In this document: positions 44,018 through 52,923 of the stretch, piece after piece
How the letters are laid out: each line of letters starts with the position of its first letter
How positions within the stretch are numbered: the first letter of the stretch is position 1
Origin: Symploca sp. SIO2E9
GTDB taxonomy: Bacteria; Cyanobacteriota; Cyanobacteriia; Cyanobacteriales; Coleofasciculaceae
DNA length: 57,417 nucleotides
Direction of reading: 5' to 3'
Assembly (NCBI GenBank): GCA_010692645.1
Contig: JAAHGS010000007.1
Coordinates: 1-57,417, forward strand
Made by a program: the position numbers and the translations under genes
Notes under the pieces: model-generated
Database searches by the model: none
What the model saw: the letters and a program-made list of their open reading frames with translations, nothing else
What the model was told of the DNA's origin: nothing

Positions 44018-44230
44018 TTAGAAGATAAAATTGTATATATCGAAACCTGTAGGGGCGCACCGACGTGCGCCCTTACCAATGCGAATTTCTTCTAAATCTT
44101 GTTGTTCTCTCTCTGTTAAAGATTCTAGTGATAGTAATGAAGCAAAGGAATTATTCAATTGTCTTTCTAGTCTTAAGAGACGATGAACATCTTTCAAAAC
44201 TAGATTACTAGCATCTAATGTAGTGCTCAT
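44018..44230 (-). pseudogene. Small hypothetical protein, 3' end replaced by a palindromic repeat
   Basis: The 70-residue frame starts well (ATG with AAGAAG upstream). Residues 1-51 (ASNLVLKDVHRLLRLERQLN to SLTEREQQDLEEIR) look like the start of a small helical family widespread in cyanobacteria, where LTEREQQDL is followed by about 50 more residues. Here the last 19 residues are encoded by a GC-rich palindrome (44053-44072) and the DNA beyond it. The gene is probably truncated by that repeat. Confidence 0.5.
44053..44072. repeat. Palindromic repeat GGGCGCAC-CGAC-GTGCGCCC
   Basis: A perfect 8-bp stem with a CGAC loop, flanked by TGTAGG and CCTTACC. It is of the type dispersed in cyanobacterial genomes and interrupts the reading frame of the small gene at 44018-44230. 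Confidence 0.75.
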
Positions 44231-44264
44231 TTTTTTTCTTCTTGCCTTATGCTTCCTGCCTTCA

Positions 44265-46016
44265 TCAACCTCTAAACCACAACCTCCTTATCCACTGCCA
44301 AAACTTCACAACTCTCTCCTCAATCCAAAGCATGGCGAAGTCTAACCATCCCAGTAAATGTTCTAATGGGTGCTTAACATATCCAGTGGGAGTAGCATCA
44401 GTCTCGATCCAGTTTTGTCTCGATTTAGTATAGGTATCTGGGGAAGAATCAGAAGCAGTAGCAATACTACTGCCAGTACCTTCTACAACTGGCATAGTGC
44501 TTTGATCAAGAGCTTGTAAGACAGCTGAAGAGGTAATTCCAGTTGTTGTGGTAACAGTATCTTTTTGTCTGTTTTGAGTGTTGACTTGAGGGTGAGTCTC
44601 GACAACTGATTCAGGATATTCGACTTTTGCCTTATTTTTAATTGGTGCAGCCAACTTGCCCTGGTGTTGTTTGCGGCTTAAAGAAGCTTTGACAAACTCC
44701 TGGGGGGAAGTTCCCGGCATCGGCGGTGGGTTTCCCTGGAAAGCTTCAGGTAAAAGAGCTTGAGATTTATGATTTTTGATTTGGGAGTAGTGGTTTTTAG
44801 TACTTACTTTTGCCTTCGGGCTATCAAATAAATCCCTTTTACCTAGCCAGGGAGCAGCAACATCTGCATCTGTTTTTTGGGAAGGAGATAGTACCGCCTG
44901 TGGAGAATGCCCTTTCACCTTAACCGAAGATTGCGACTGGGTTCTACTCCTGAGACGATGCTTACGACTTCTCCCAAAAAAGTAGTCGATTGCAGCATAA
45001 ATTAGGGCTTGAATTGCAAATGTATTAGTCTGATAAGCCTGGGGAGATATAGTTGAAAAATTAGAGCTGAGAGATGAGTTTTTCAGCTTGCGGAGACGTT
45101 TTTTAATGCTATTGACTAGCTGATGGTTAGAACTTTTGCTACCTACAATCCCTAATCTAGAATCTGGCACTAAATGTTTTGATACTAATTCAGCAACTTT
45201 GCCATTAAAGGAAATTATCGAGAAATGGGGTTGAGTTGGATCCGCTTGGTTTATCCCAGTGGTAACATGAACAAGAGTTGATTCACCGAAGAGGTTAACT
45301 GCGATCGCAACTCTACTGGTTTGCTCCCATGCCATTACCCGCCAGAACAACCTCATGGGTAGAAAAATCGGAGGCTGATCTAGAGTTGAGAACCGACGGG
45401 GGGCTTTTTTAACTGCTGGCGAACATTTAAGATGTCTTTGACGCATTAGATCAGCTAGTTCCCAACTAATTTTAGCTGATAGTTTTTGCTGCTGCTGTGG
45501 CGTCAAAATATCCACAATTTTATTAGGAACAACTACAATTGCCAGAGTCTGTTCTGTTAATAAATTCGCCAATCCTTGAATCACCCAAGCTTGCTCTGTT
45601 GGGGTTGAAGCTTGCAACTTTTCTGGTTCACTGTCAATAACTATGTAATCTTGGGCTTTCCACTCTTGAGAACCTGTTCTCTCAGTTGCTGCTGCCGGTT
45701 CTACAACTTTTAATCTTTCTAGCACCCGCACAATAGCTGTATCAGCTGCCAATAGCTTTTTCGGGTGCTGGGATGGGGAGAATGCCTCCTTTAATCTCGG
45801 AAATATTGCTCTTGCTGCCCTAGAGAGTTGATTCCCTGCCGAGAGACTTGTTTGTACTAGTAGGTAGAATGGATATAGTAGAATCTCTATTCCCCAGACG
45901 GCTGCTACCTTGAGATGGCGTAAGGCACGAATACTTTTATCAACCAGCCGTCTAGATTGCCGATTGATAAAATTGAATAATCTGCTTTGATACGGACCTC
46001 TGGCAGGGGGAGACAT
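44265..46016 (-). CDS. Conserved hypothetical protein
   Basis: A 583-residue protein. Residues 1-37 are basic (RGPYQSRLFNFINRQSRRLV), followed by a hydrophobic segment at about 38-60 (VAAVWGIEILLYPFYLLVQTS). Residues 100-330 look folded, with mixed alpha/beta pattern (DYIVIDSEPEKL, EQTLAIVVVPNKIVDILTP, MRLFWRVMAWEQTSRVAIAVNLFGES). Residues 350-540 are low-complexity and probably disordered. A short conserved-looking tail (LLGWLDFAMLWIEERVVKFWQWI) could bind membrane. Not recognised as a named family. It lies upstream of recJ in divergent orientation. Confidence 0.65.
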   Translation of the reverse strand: MSPPARGPYQSRLFNFINRQSRRLVDKSIRALRHLKVAAVWGIEILLYPFYLLVQTSLSAGNQLSRAARAIFPRLKEAFSPSQHPKKLLAADTAIVRVLERLKVVEPAAATERTGSQEWKAQDYIVIDSEPEKLQASTPTEQAWVIQGLANLLTEQTLAIVVVPNKIVDILTPQQQQKLSAKISWELADLMRQRHLKCSPAVKKAPRRFSTLDQPPIFLPMRLFWRVMAWEQTSRVAIAVNLFGESTLVHVTTGINQADPTQPHFSIISFNGKVAELVSKHLVPDSRLGIVGSKSSNHQLVNSIKKRLRKLKNSSLSSNFSTISPQAYQTNTFAIQALIYAAIDYFFGRSRKHRLRSRTQSQSSVKVKGHSPQAVLSPSQKTDADVAAPWLGKRDLFDSPKAKVSTKNHYSQIKNHKSQALLPEAFQGNPPPMPGTSPQEFVKASLSRKQHQGKLAAPIKNKAKVEYPESVVETHPQVNTQNRQKDTVTTTTGITSSAVLQALDQSTMPVVEGTGSSIATASDSSPDTYTKSRQNWIETDATPTGYVKHPLEHLLGWLDFAMLWIEERVVKFWQWIRRLWFRG

Positions 46017-46324
46017 GGGCGTCAGGGTAAGGCAGCTTGCATTAATTTCTTTATTATATTGACTAATCGTCCTTGCTACACTTCAATAGTGCATTTGATT
46101 CCCTTCACAGCTGATTAAAACAGAATTTTAGGCAGTGTTTTGATACTCTTAGATTTCAAAAAATCCACTTGGTCATAAAATAGCGGTCATGCTCTTCTCA
46201 AGATTACTCTTTGTGTATTTAGAGCTTATATTTTCTGGTTGCATGAGAATTCTTAAAACTTTCTCCCCGAGCCATCCCCCCATACCCTCTTCACTGATAG
46301 GATGGCAGTTGTTGTTGAAATGCG
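46017..46324. other. Divergent intergenic region upstream of recJ
   Basis: About 308 bp between divergent genes. A degenerate CCCCGAGCCATCCCCCCATACCC near 46265-46288 resembles a decayed G-rich heptamer array. No gene or clear promoter is seen. Confidence 0.5.
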
Positions 46325-48355
46325 ATGCCAGTGACAAATCAACCATTGTCCGACTCCTTTAAACTCCCTGAGAAATTGCCCACTCAGCGCTGGCAGATAG
46401 CATCAGCACAAACCCAAAAAGCCTCCCAACTAGCACAAGCAACAGGCATTTCACAGCTACTGGCGCAAGTATTAATCAACCGAGGTATCGAAACCCCAGC
46501 ACAAGCAAAGGTTTATTTAAATCCACTTTCCCAGAAGATGCCCTCACCAAGAGATGAATTTCCTGATTTAGAGATTAGCCTAGAGATGCTCACAGAAGCA
46601 ATTGCCAATCAGGAAAAAATTGCCATCTGTGGAGATTACGACGCCGACGGCATGACTAGTACAGCTTTACTTTTGAGGGCATTGCGTTGGTTAGGTGCAG
46701 ATGTAGACTACGCCATTCCCAGCCGCATGAAAGACGGCTACGGCATCAATAAGCGCATTGTTAAAGAATTTGCCAATGAAAACGTCGGGCTGATTCTAAC
46801 TGTAGATAATGGCATCTCGGCCCATGAAGCGATCGCCCTAGCTGCAGAGTTAGGTATAACTGTTATTATTACCGATCACCATGACCTACCACCAAAACTG
46901 CCCAATGCGGATGCAGTTCTTAATCCCAAACAGCTTCCCAAGTCTTCCCCTTACCGGAGTCTTGCTGGTGTCGGTGTTGCCTATATTTTAGCAGTTTCTC
47001 TTGCTCAAAAACTAGATAAAATTCAGGGTTTGACCAAACCACTACTAGAATTATTTACTCTCGGAACTATTGCTGATTTAGCTTCCTTAACAGGTGTCAA
47101 TCGTCGCTGGTTAAAAAGGGGTTTAGGACTGCTACCCCACTCTCAATTATTAGGCATCCAAGCCCTAATTCAAATAACTGGGGTTAGGGATGAGCAAGCA
47201 TCTCTTAAACCAGAAGACATTGGCTTTAAACTAGGGCCTAGAATTAACGCCATTGGTCGCATTGGGGATCCTCAAACTGTAATTGAATTACTGACTACAA
47301 CTGAGCAAGGAATAGCCGTAGAAAGGGCGATGCAGTGCGAACAAATTAACCAAAAACGTCAGCAACTGTGTGAGCAAATAGAACAAGAGGCGATTGCTCT
47401 GATTGAAAAGGGTAGAACAGCCTCGCCAGAATTGCCCTATTGGCAACAAGAACGAGTATTAGTAATAGTGCAACATAATTGGCATCACGGCGTGATTGGG
47501 ATTGTCGCTTCTCGATTAGTTGAACGCTACGGTGTCCCTGTATTTATCGGTACTTATGAAGGAGAAGAACAAAAACACATTCGTGGTTCAGCCCGTGGCA
47601 TTCCAGAATTTCACGTCTTTGATGCTTTGCAATTTTGCCAGGATTTACTAGGAAAATTTGGAGGGCACCAAGCTGCTGGGGGATTTTCCTTACCTGCCGA
47701 AAACTTAGAATTATTTCGAGAATCCCTAAGCCAATTTGCTCATCAGTGCCTGCAACCAGAACATCTTAAGCCACTGGTTGTTATTGACGCCAGCCTCGAT
47801 TTGAGTCAGATCACTTATCAAGTTTATCAAGAACTCGACAGTCTTCACCCCTGCGGTATTGGCAATCGTGATCCTATCTTTTGGACGCCTAATGTGCGAG
47901 TGGTTGAACAAAGAATTGTCGGTAAAAGGCATATTAAACTTACCCTAGCTCAGGATAATCAATCAGTTAAAACCAAAGCAATTGCTTGGCGCTGGGGTGA
48001 ATATTTTCCTCTACCACGGCGATTAGATATTGCCTACAAACTGCGAGAAAACACTTGGAATGGGAACACAACTGTGGAGTTGGAGTTAGTCGGTATTCGT
48101 TTACCCGCTTCTGTTGAGTATCCCCCTCAAGAAGTCGAATTTTATTACAATCAACGCCGCTACATTTGTAGCTTATCAGCATCTGCTAACAAATTAACAA
48201 TTATAAATCCTGAAGAAAAAGTCCTGACTATTGAGAAGGGAAAACGCACCGGTATTTTGACAGTTAAACCAAAAACCCTTAAAGAGATTAATGTTACACA
48301 ATCTCCCTATTATCAGTTAATTAAAACAGCAACTCGTGCCTTGGGATTGAATTAA
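46325..48355 (+). CDS. recJ: Single-stranded-DNA-specific exonuclease RecJ
   Basis: A 676-residue DHH-family 5'-3' exonuclease. The motifs are ICGDYDADGMTSTALLL near residue 97 (motif I), VDNGISAHEA near 160, TDHHDLP near 186 (the DHH motif) and the DHHA1 region with GSARGIPEFHVFDAL near 423 and FGGHQAAGGFSL near 442. The OB-fold follows, then about 100 C-terminal residues beyond the E. coli length. RecJ degrades single-stranded DNA in recombination and repair. It uses ATG 46325; no operon partner. Confidence 0.93.
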   Translation: MPVTNQPLSDSFKLPEKLPTQRWQIASAQTQKASQLAQATGISQLLAQVLINRGIETPAQAKVYLNPLSQKMPSPRDEFPDLEISLEMLTEAIANQEKIAICGDYDADGMTSTALLLRALRWLGADVDYAIPSRMKDGYGINKRIVKEFANENVGLILTVDNGISAHEAIALAAELGITVIITDHHDLPPKLPNADAVLNPKQLPKSSPYRSLAGVGVAYILAVSLAQKLDKIQGLTKPLLELFTLGTIADLASLTGVNRRWLKRGLGLLPHSQLLGIQALIQITGVRDEQASLKPEDIGFKLGPRINAIGRIGDPQTVIELLTTTEQGIAVERAMQCEQINQKRQQLCEQIEQEAIALIEKGRTASPELPYWQQERVLVIVQHNWHHGVIGIVASRLVERYGVPVFIGTYEGEEQKHIRGSARGIPEFHVFDALQFCQDLLGKFGGHQAAGGFSLPAENLELFRESLSQFAHQCLQPEHLKPLVVIDASLDLSQITYQVYQELDSLHPCGIGNRDPIFWTPNVRVVEQRIVGKRHIKLTLAQDNQSVKTKAIAWRWGEYFPLPRRLDIAYKLRENTWNGNTTVELELVGIRLPASVEYPPQEVEFYYNQRRYICSLSASANKLTIINPEEKVLTIEKGKRTGILTVKPKTLKEINVTQSPYYQLIKTATRALGLN

Positions 48356-48409
48356 AGGGGAAAGGGGGTAAGTTTCATATTTTCTGCTTGTCTCTTGCCC
48401 CCCACTATT

Positions 48410-48511
48410 TTAAAGGTCGCCTTTAAGAGCAGCTAGGGCGAATATAACTGCTGGACCAGCAATCACAATCAAAGCCAGGGCTATCAGCTGACCAATTACT
48501 TCTAAATCCAT
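48410..48511 (-). CDS. psb30: Photosystem II protein Psb30/Ycf12
   Basis: A 33-residue protein that is easily missed because of its size. The sequence begins MDLEVIGQLIALALIVIAG and continues PAVIFALAALKGDL. The LEVI-QL start, AGP turn and the KGDL or RGNL end are those of Psb30 (Ycf12), a single-helix subunit at the edge of the photosystem II core. ATG 48511 has GAGGAGA about 8 nt upstream. It lies in the gap between recJ and the cysteine-cluster gene. Confidence 0.85.
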   Translation of the reverse strand: MDLEVIGQLIALALIVIAGPAVIFALAALKGDL

Positions 48512-48720
48512 ATCTTCTTGTCTCCTCGCGAGTTGAACTAAAACGAATTTGATCGTTGAATAGAAAAATTATTGATTAGATTTTACATGGTAAATAGCTA
48601 TATTTTTTAATTAACTTTACAAAAATCTACAAAAATCAATACAAACAGAGGCAACAGCCACTAGGGGAGAAAACTGGCTAAGCTAGATGTAGTGCCGAAT
48701 TTTAAACTTCATATAGGGTA

Positions 48721-49071
48721 ATGGCAACTTGGCTTTGTGTAAAGCAATGTGGTGCCTGCTGTCATCTGGAGCCAGCTGAGCGTCCAGAGTTAGAGCAGTA
48801 TCTTTCGCCACAGGAACTAGAGCTTTATTTGAGTATGGTGGGCGAAGGAGGATGGTGTGTGAATTTTGATCACGCTACGCGCCAATGCCGCATTTACCAG
48901 GATCGACCCCGTTTCTGCCGCGTAGCAGCAGATGTATTTGGTGATATGTTCGGTATCGAACCAACAGAGTTAAATGACTTTGCGATTGACTGCTGCCGTG
49001 AACAGATATCAGCAGTATATGGCGATCGCAGTCTAGAAATGCTCAGATTTAATCGGGAAGTTGGCATTTAA
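48721..49071 (+). CDS. YkgJ-family cysteine-cluster protein
   Basis: A 116-residue protein with the cysteine pattern of YkgJ/CxxCxxCC proteins: C6, C10, C13 and C14 in CVKQCGACC, then GGWCVNF, RQCRIYQDRPRFCR and DCCR. The cysteines could hold zinc or an iron-sulfur cluster. The biochemical role of the family is unknown. It is divergent from psb30 with about 210 bp between them. Confidence 0.85.
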   Translation: MATWLCVKQCGACCHLEPAERPELEQYLSPQELELYLSMVGEGGWCVNFDHATRQCRIYQDRPRFCRVAADVFGDMFGIEPTELNDFAIDCCREQISAVYGDRSLEMLRFNREVGI

Positions 49072-49135
49072 TTTAACTGAGTGCTTCGTTTTGAGCCTCT
49101 AAGTCTTCTGAAATACTCTTGAACAATGTTAATTA

Positions 49136-49714
49136 CTAATCCTCTGGCGTTGGGATACGATACTCGCTAGCAATCTCATAGAACAAACGATAGTAATCGG
49201 CAAAGGTTTCGCTCTTAGATTGCCCCTGCCAATTGTAGACTACTTCCCCCTGGCTCAAGGTCAGTTTCATTGAACTAATCTGTTCACCTATCTCCACTTG
49301 CATCTTTCCCCTAAAACCCTGGTTAGTGGTGAAGTTCTGTGGTTGAGATGAAGCGATTTCACACCCTGTACTTTTAGGTAATTGTGTTTCAACACTTGAA
49401 CTATTTACCCCAGTGGTAGGAGAAACAGCCGCTTCTAGTAATTTTGCCCAACCTCTAATCTCTACACTTGGATTTTGGGGATCGCGAAACACTTGTCCAT
49501 CAAGATTTTCCGGCATCGGGAGAGCTTGCCAGTTACTAGGATAGGGAAATTCAAAGTTGTAGCGAGGGTTATGGTAGGTATCCCAGCTGCTTGGCGAGCT
49601 TAATTCGGAGATGCCGCAACTCGAGATCATCACTACTAATGGAGCGATCAGGGCAAGTTGCCCCAATCCGCAAGCCCTAATTTGCCATCTGCCGGCGTGG
49701 TTGACAATGGACAC
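49136..49714 (-). CDS. Probable lipoprotein, PsbP-like fold possible
   Basis: A 192-residue protein starting at GTG 49714. A hydrophobic signal runs to a lipobox VMISSC at residues 28-33, so the mature N-terminus would be a lipid-modified cysteine. The mature part contains WDTYHNPRYNFEFPYPSNW, the beta-rich pattern seen in PsbP-like domains (CyanoP, Mog1/PsbP fold). That fold is inferred from the YENPRYNFxFxYPxxW pattern only. It would be tethered to the thylakoid or plasma membrane. Single gene. Confidence 0.6.
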   Translation of the reverse strand: MSIVNHAGRWQIRACGLGQLALIAPLVVMISSCGISELSSPSSWDTYHNPRYNFEFPYPSNWQALPMPENLDGQVFRDPQNPSVEIRGWAKLLEAAVSPTTGVNSSSVETQLPKSTGCEIASSQPQNFTTNQGFRGKMQVEIGEQISSMKLTLSQGEVVYNWQGQSKSETFADYYRLFYEIASEYRIPTPED

Positions 49715-49830
49715 GTTAAAACTGCTTATACTTTCATACCATAGTGTCTTTCTTTATTGAGGCAAATAACCATCAATCATCAACAATGTAAACAAATGTT
49801 ACAATTATGCTGTCATACTGGCTAAATGTC

Positions 49831-49860
49831 TTGACAGCACGATTAGTCAACGGATATTCT
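49831..49860 (+). promoter_or_regulatory. Sigma-70-like promoter
   Basis: TTGACA at 49831-49836 and TATTCT at 49855-49860 are separated by 18 bp, 35 bp before the ribbon-helix-helix gene. Confidence 0.4.
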
Positions 49861-49895
49861 GACTTACATACCCGGGTAAAACGATTAAAAGTTAT

Positions 49896-50258
49896 ATGCA
49901 AAGCAAGCAAGAGGAAAAGCAAAAAGTTACATTGTATCTCCCGCCAGAACTCCACCGCCGGCTGAAAATTAAGGCAGCCGTAGAATCAGACTCAATGTCA
50001 GCAATAGTAGAGAAAGCAATTGTATTCTACATGCGCTACCCAGAGGTAGTTGATGAGGTGGAAGTTTCTTATGGAAGAACTCATCAGGTGTACTCCTGTC
50101 CTGAGTGTAGTAGCCCTCTAATTATCAAAGAAGGGGAGATGCTATCTCTGGAAAATCAGCCTAGTGTTATCGCCGAAGATCTTCCAGTAGAAAAGGTGCC
50201 AGAGGTAGTAGGTTCACCTACCGACTCTCAGGGAGAAGAAGAGTTAGTTCCCTGTTAA
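49896..50258 (+). CDS. Ribbon-helix-helix DNA-binding protein with a zinc-ribbon-like pair
   Basis: A 120-residue protein. Residues 8-45 (KVTLYLPPELHRRLKIKAAVE, then DSMSAIVEKAIVFYM) are a CopG/Arc-type ribbon-helix-helix. A CPEC motif (SCPECSSPL) lies at about residue 70; only one CxxC pair is seen, so a zinc site would need a dimer. The C-terminus is acidic. It lies 100 bp before the Ycf46-like ATPase on the same strand, so it may regulate or be co-transcribed with it. Confidence 0.8.
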   Translation: MQSKQEEKQKVTLYLPPELHRRLKIKAAVESDSMSAIVEKAIVFYMRYPEVVDEVEVSYGRTHQVYSCPECSSPLIIKEGEMLSLENQPSVIAEDLPVEKVPEVVGSPTDSQGEEELVPC

Positions 50259-50359
50259 TGCCGCTGAGAGCTGCTAACTATATAGGGCTGACTGTGTTGC
50301 TCCTGTGATCAAGTTTGGGCATTTAATTTTAGTGCCGTCTCTATTTTAGGTCGATAGTT

Positions 50360-51886
50360 ATGTACGAAGAGATAAATACTCTCATACAAGCTCAATATCC
50401 TCTAATCTACCTCGTAACTTCCGAGGAGGAGCGGACTGAGCGGGCGATAGCCCAGATTGCTCAAACCAGAACTCAACAGCGACGAGTCTTTGTGTGGACT
50501 GTCACCCATGGGATTGTTGAGTATGGTCAATCACGCAACATAACTCAGCATAATACGGTTTCTCCAGAAGCGGCTATTCAATGGGTTATACAGCAGAAAG
50601 AATCAGGTATTTATATATTTAAGGATCTACATCCCTTTATAGATGCGCCAGCAACGACCCGATGGCTGCGAGATGCGATCGCTAGCTTCAAGGACACGCA
50701 CAGGAAAGAGGCGCATAAAACTATCATTTTAATGTCGCCAGCCCAGCAGGTTCCCATCGAGCTAGAGAAGGAAGTCATAGTTCTCGACTATCCCTTACCA
50801 GATTTGAGCGAACTTAACCAGGTACTTTCTAATCAGCTGGAGCAAGCTAAAGCCCGTCGTATAACCACTGAAACTCGCGAGAAGCTTCTCAAAGCAGCAT
50901 TGGGTCTAACTTGGGATGAAGCAGAGAAGGTATATCGTAAAGCTTATGTTAAAGCAGGGCGTCTTACTGAATCAGAAGTTGATATAGTTCTTTCTGAGAA
51001 GAAGCAGCTAATTCGCCGCAACGGAATTTTGGAGTACATCGAAGAAGATGAAACCATTGATGCTGTAGGCGGTTTAGAGGAGTTGAAGCGGTGGCTTAAA
51101 CAGCGCTCTAATGCCTTTACCGAAAGAGCAAGGGAATATGGTTTACCCCAGCCAAAAGGGATGCTAATTTTGGGTGTTCCTGGGTGCGGTAAATCTCTAA
51201 TCGCTAAAACTACATCTCGTCTGTGGGGACTACCACTGTTACGATTAGACATGGGTAGGGTATACGATGGCTCCATGGTGGGGAGATCGGAAGCGAACTT
51301 GCGCAATGCCCTGCGGACAGCTGAATCAATTTCTCCAGTTATCCTATTTATTGATGAATTAGATAAGTCTTTTGCAGGTAGCAGTGGCTCTTCTGATTCA
51401 GATGGAGGAACATCCAGTCGTATCTTTGGTTCCTTCCTCACCTGGATGCAGGAGAAAACCTCACCAGTATTTGTAATGGCTACAGCTAACCGTGTGGAAC
51501 GCCTACCTGGTGAGTTCCTGCGCAAGGGTCGTTTCGATGAAATATTCTTTGTAGATTTACCGACAGCTGAAGAGCGTCAACAGATTTTTAGCATTCACCT
51601 TAGTAAGCGGCGTCGTGAAATTTCCCGCTTTGACCTTGAGCAATTAGCAAAAGTTTCAGACGGCTTTTCAGGAGCTGAAATTGAGCAGGCTTTAATTGCC
51701 GCTATGTATGAAGCCTTTGCTCAAGACAGAGAATTCACTCAACTAGATATCATTGCAGCGATTAAAGCGACTCAACCGCTTTCTCGGACTATGACAGAGC
51801 AGGTTGCGGCCCTTAGGGAATGGGCCAGGCAGCGTGCGCGACCTGCAGCAGCTTCCGTTGCTGAGTATCAGCGACTGGAGTTCTAA
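50360..51886 (+). CDS. Ycf46-like AAA+ ATPase
   Basis: A 508-residue protein. Residues 1-240 form an N-terminal domain (EEINTLIQAQYPLIYLVTSEE start) typical of Ycf46. A single AAA+ module follows, with Walker A GVPGCGKS near residue 275, Walker B VILFIDELDKSF near 330, the arginine-finger region EFLRKGRFDE near 390 and sensor-2-like GFSGAEIEQAL near 435. Ycf46 is encoded in some red-algal plastids; cyanobacterial members have been linked to regulation of photosynthetic carbon use. The exact substrate is unknown. It is followed 149 bp later by the Ycf35-like gene. Confidence 0.85.
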   Translation: MYEEINTLIQAQYPLIYLVTSEEERTERAIAQIAQTRTQQRRVFVWTVTHGIVEYGQSRNITQHNTVSPEAAIQWVIQQKESGIYIFKDLHPFIDAPATTRWLRDAIASFKDTHRKEAHKTIILMSPAQQVPIELEKEVIVLDYPLPDLSELNQVLSNQLEQAKARRITTETREKLLKAALGLTWDEAEKVYRKAYVKAGRLTESEVDIVLSEKKQLIRRNGILEYIEEDETIDAVGGLEELKRWLKQRSNAFTERAREYGLPQPKGMLILGVPGCGKSLIAKTTSRLWGLPLLRLDMGRVYDGSMVGRSEANLRNALRTAESISPVILFIDELDKSFAGSSGSSDSDGGTSSRIFGSFLTWMQEKTSPVFVMATANRVERLPGEFLRKGRFDEIFFVDLPTAEERQQIFSIHLSKRRREISRFDLEQLAKVSDGFSGAEIEQALIAAMYEAFAQDREFTQLDIIAAIKATQPLSRTMTEQVAALREWARQRARPAAASVAEYQRLEF

Positions 51887-52035
51887 AAAGCTTTCTCCTG
51901 CTCCCAACAGGAGGAAAGGCTAGCAAGAATATGCTAGCAGTTTGACAAGAAGCCGCATTCATTATTAGCGGCAAGCTACTAAAGCACAACACTACGTTTT
52001 CGTCTCGTTTCTATCAATCTACTGAGGAAATCCAA

Positions 52036-52386
52036 ATGTCTCACTTTAGCACTCTGCGCACCAAAATCACCGATGCTGAAATCCTGAAGGCTTCTCTCCG
52101 TGACCTGGGGATCTCCGTCAAGACAGATGCTGACGTTCGCGGCTACAATGGTCAGCGCGTTCGTTCTGACATCGTCGCTGTTCTGGAAGGCGAGTATGAC
52201 CTTGGCTGGTCTCGCAATAGCGATGGTTCCTTTGACCTAATTGCTGACCTTTGGGGAGTTGCTAAGAAGCACAACCAGACTGAGCTGATCAACTCAATCA
52301 ACCAGAAGTACGCAGTTAACAAGACTTTGGCTGAAGTCAAGCAGCGTGGCTTGCAAAATGCCAACGTTAAATTGGTTCTCCAATAG
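52036..52386 (+). CDS. ycf35: DUF1257 protein (Ycf35 family)
   Basis: A 116-residue protein matching Ycf35/DUF1257: SHFSTLRTKITDAEILKASL at the start and IADLWGVAKKHN in the middle. It is shared by cyanobacteria and some plastids; function unknown. It stands after the Ycf46-like ATPase. In many cyanobacteria a ferredoxin and a DUF2997 gene follow it, but here a strong terminator closes the unit. Codon use is visibly biased toward C-ending codons (GAC, CTG, CGC), more than in neighbours, which suggests high expression. Confidence 0.88.
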   Translation: MSHFSTLRTKITDAEILKASLRDLGISVKTDADVRGYNGQRVRSDIVAVLEGEYDLGWSRNSDGSFDLIADLWGVAKKHNQTELINSINQKYAVNKTLAEVKQRGLQNANVKLVLQ

Positions 52387-52409
52387 TCTTTATAGGCGTT
52401 CCCAAGCTC

Positions 52410-52445
52410 ACGGGTTGACCAGTTTCCGGTTAACCCGTTTTTTTG
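52410..52445 (+). terminator. Rho-independent terminator of the ycf46/ycf35 unit
   Basis: ACGGGTTGACC and GGTTAACCCGT form an 11-bp stem (one G-T pair) with a 7-nt loop, followed at once by seven T residues. It starts 24 bp after the ycf35 stop codon. Confidence 0.9.
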
Positions 52446-52525
52446 TGTCTAATTAACTTTTTAACTAATATTGAGCACCCGCCACTATTAACAAAGAAGT
52501 TCCCTTTTTGAAAGATGCTTCAAAC

Positions 52526-52566
52526 AAATCCCCCACTGTGAGAGTCAATCGGCAGTGGGGGATTTT
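52526..52566. terminator. Strong hairpin AAATCCCCCACTG/CAGTGGGGGATTT
   Basis: A 13-bp perfect stem with a 14-nt loop, followed by TTTT on the plus strand and preceded by AAA, so it could work in either direction. It lies 140 bp after the ycf35 gene and may be a back-up terminator. Confidence 0.6.
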
Positions 52567-52656
52567 GAACTGTGCCAGTTTAGCCAGGAGGTGATTAGCC
52601 TTCATTGGTGGGCGTAATCAATTGCCTGTTTGGAAGTGGTGCCAGAAGCGATCAAA

Positions 52657-52758
52657 TATAGCGCTACTCGCTACGGTTAGGACATCTTGTTTTTGGAGTC
52701 CTTTGATTCTGTATTTACAGCTAATGGCAGTGTGCTAACCAAAATGCGTACTGCTATA
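52657..52758. mobile_element. Miniature element B relative (102 bp)
   Basis: Ends TATAGCGCTACTCGCTACGG with TTAGGACAT and, inverted, TATAGCAGTACGCATTTTGG with TTAGCACAC. The ends match element B (26561, 33476) at TATAGC and GGTTAGGACA, but the interior has no heptamer array and is unrelated. Confidence 0.68.
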
Positions 52759-52923
52759 TATGCTGTCCATCAGCAATAAGTTAAGTTATTTAACCAATTT
52801 AAGCTCTCTGCATATGACTCTACAGTCTAAACCAATAAGTTAGTGAGAGGCGTAAATAACTACTCAATATAGCTTCTTGGATACTTTTAGATAAAAGATA
52901 ATTTATACTTTTTTACTTTTATT

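Noticed and set aside
50944-51525. A 193-residue minus-strand frame opposite the Ycf46-like gene
   Set aside because: It lies wholly antisense to the AAA+ domain and its composition is not protein-like.
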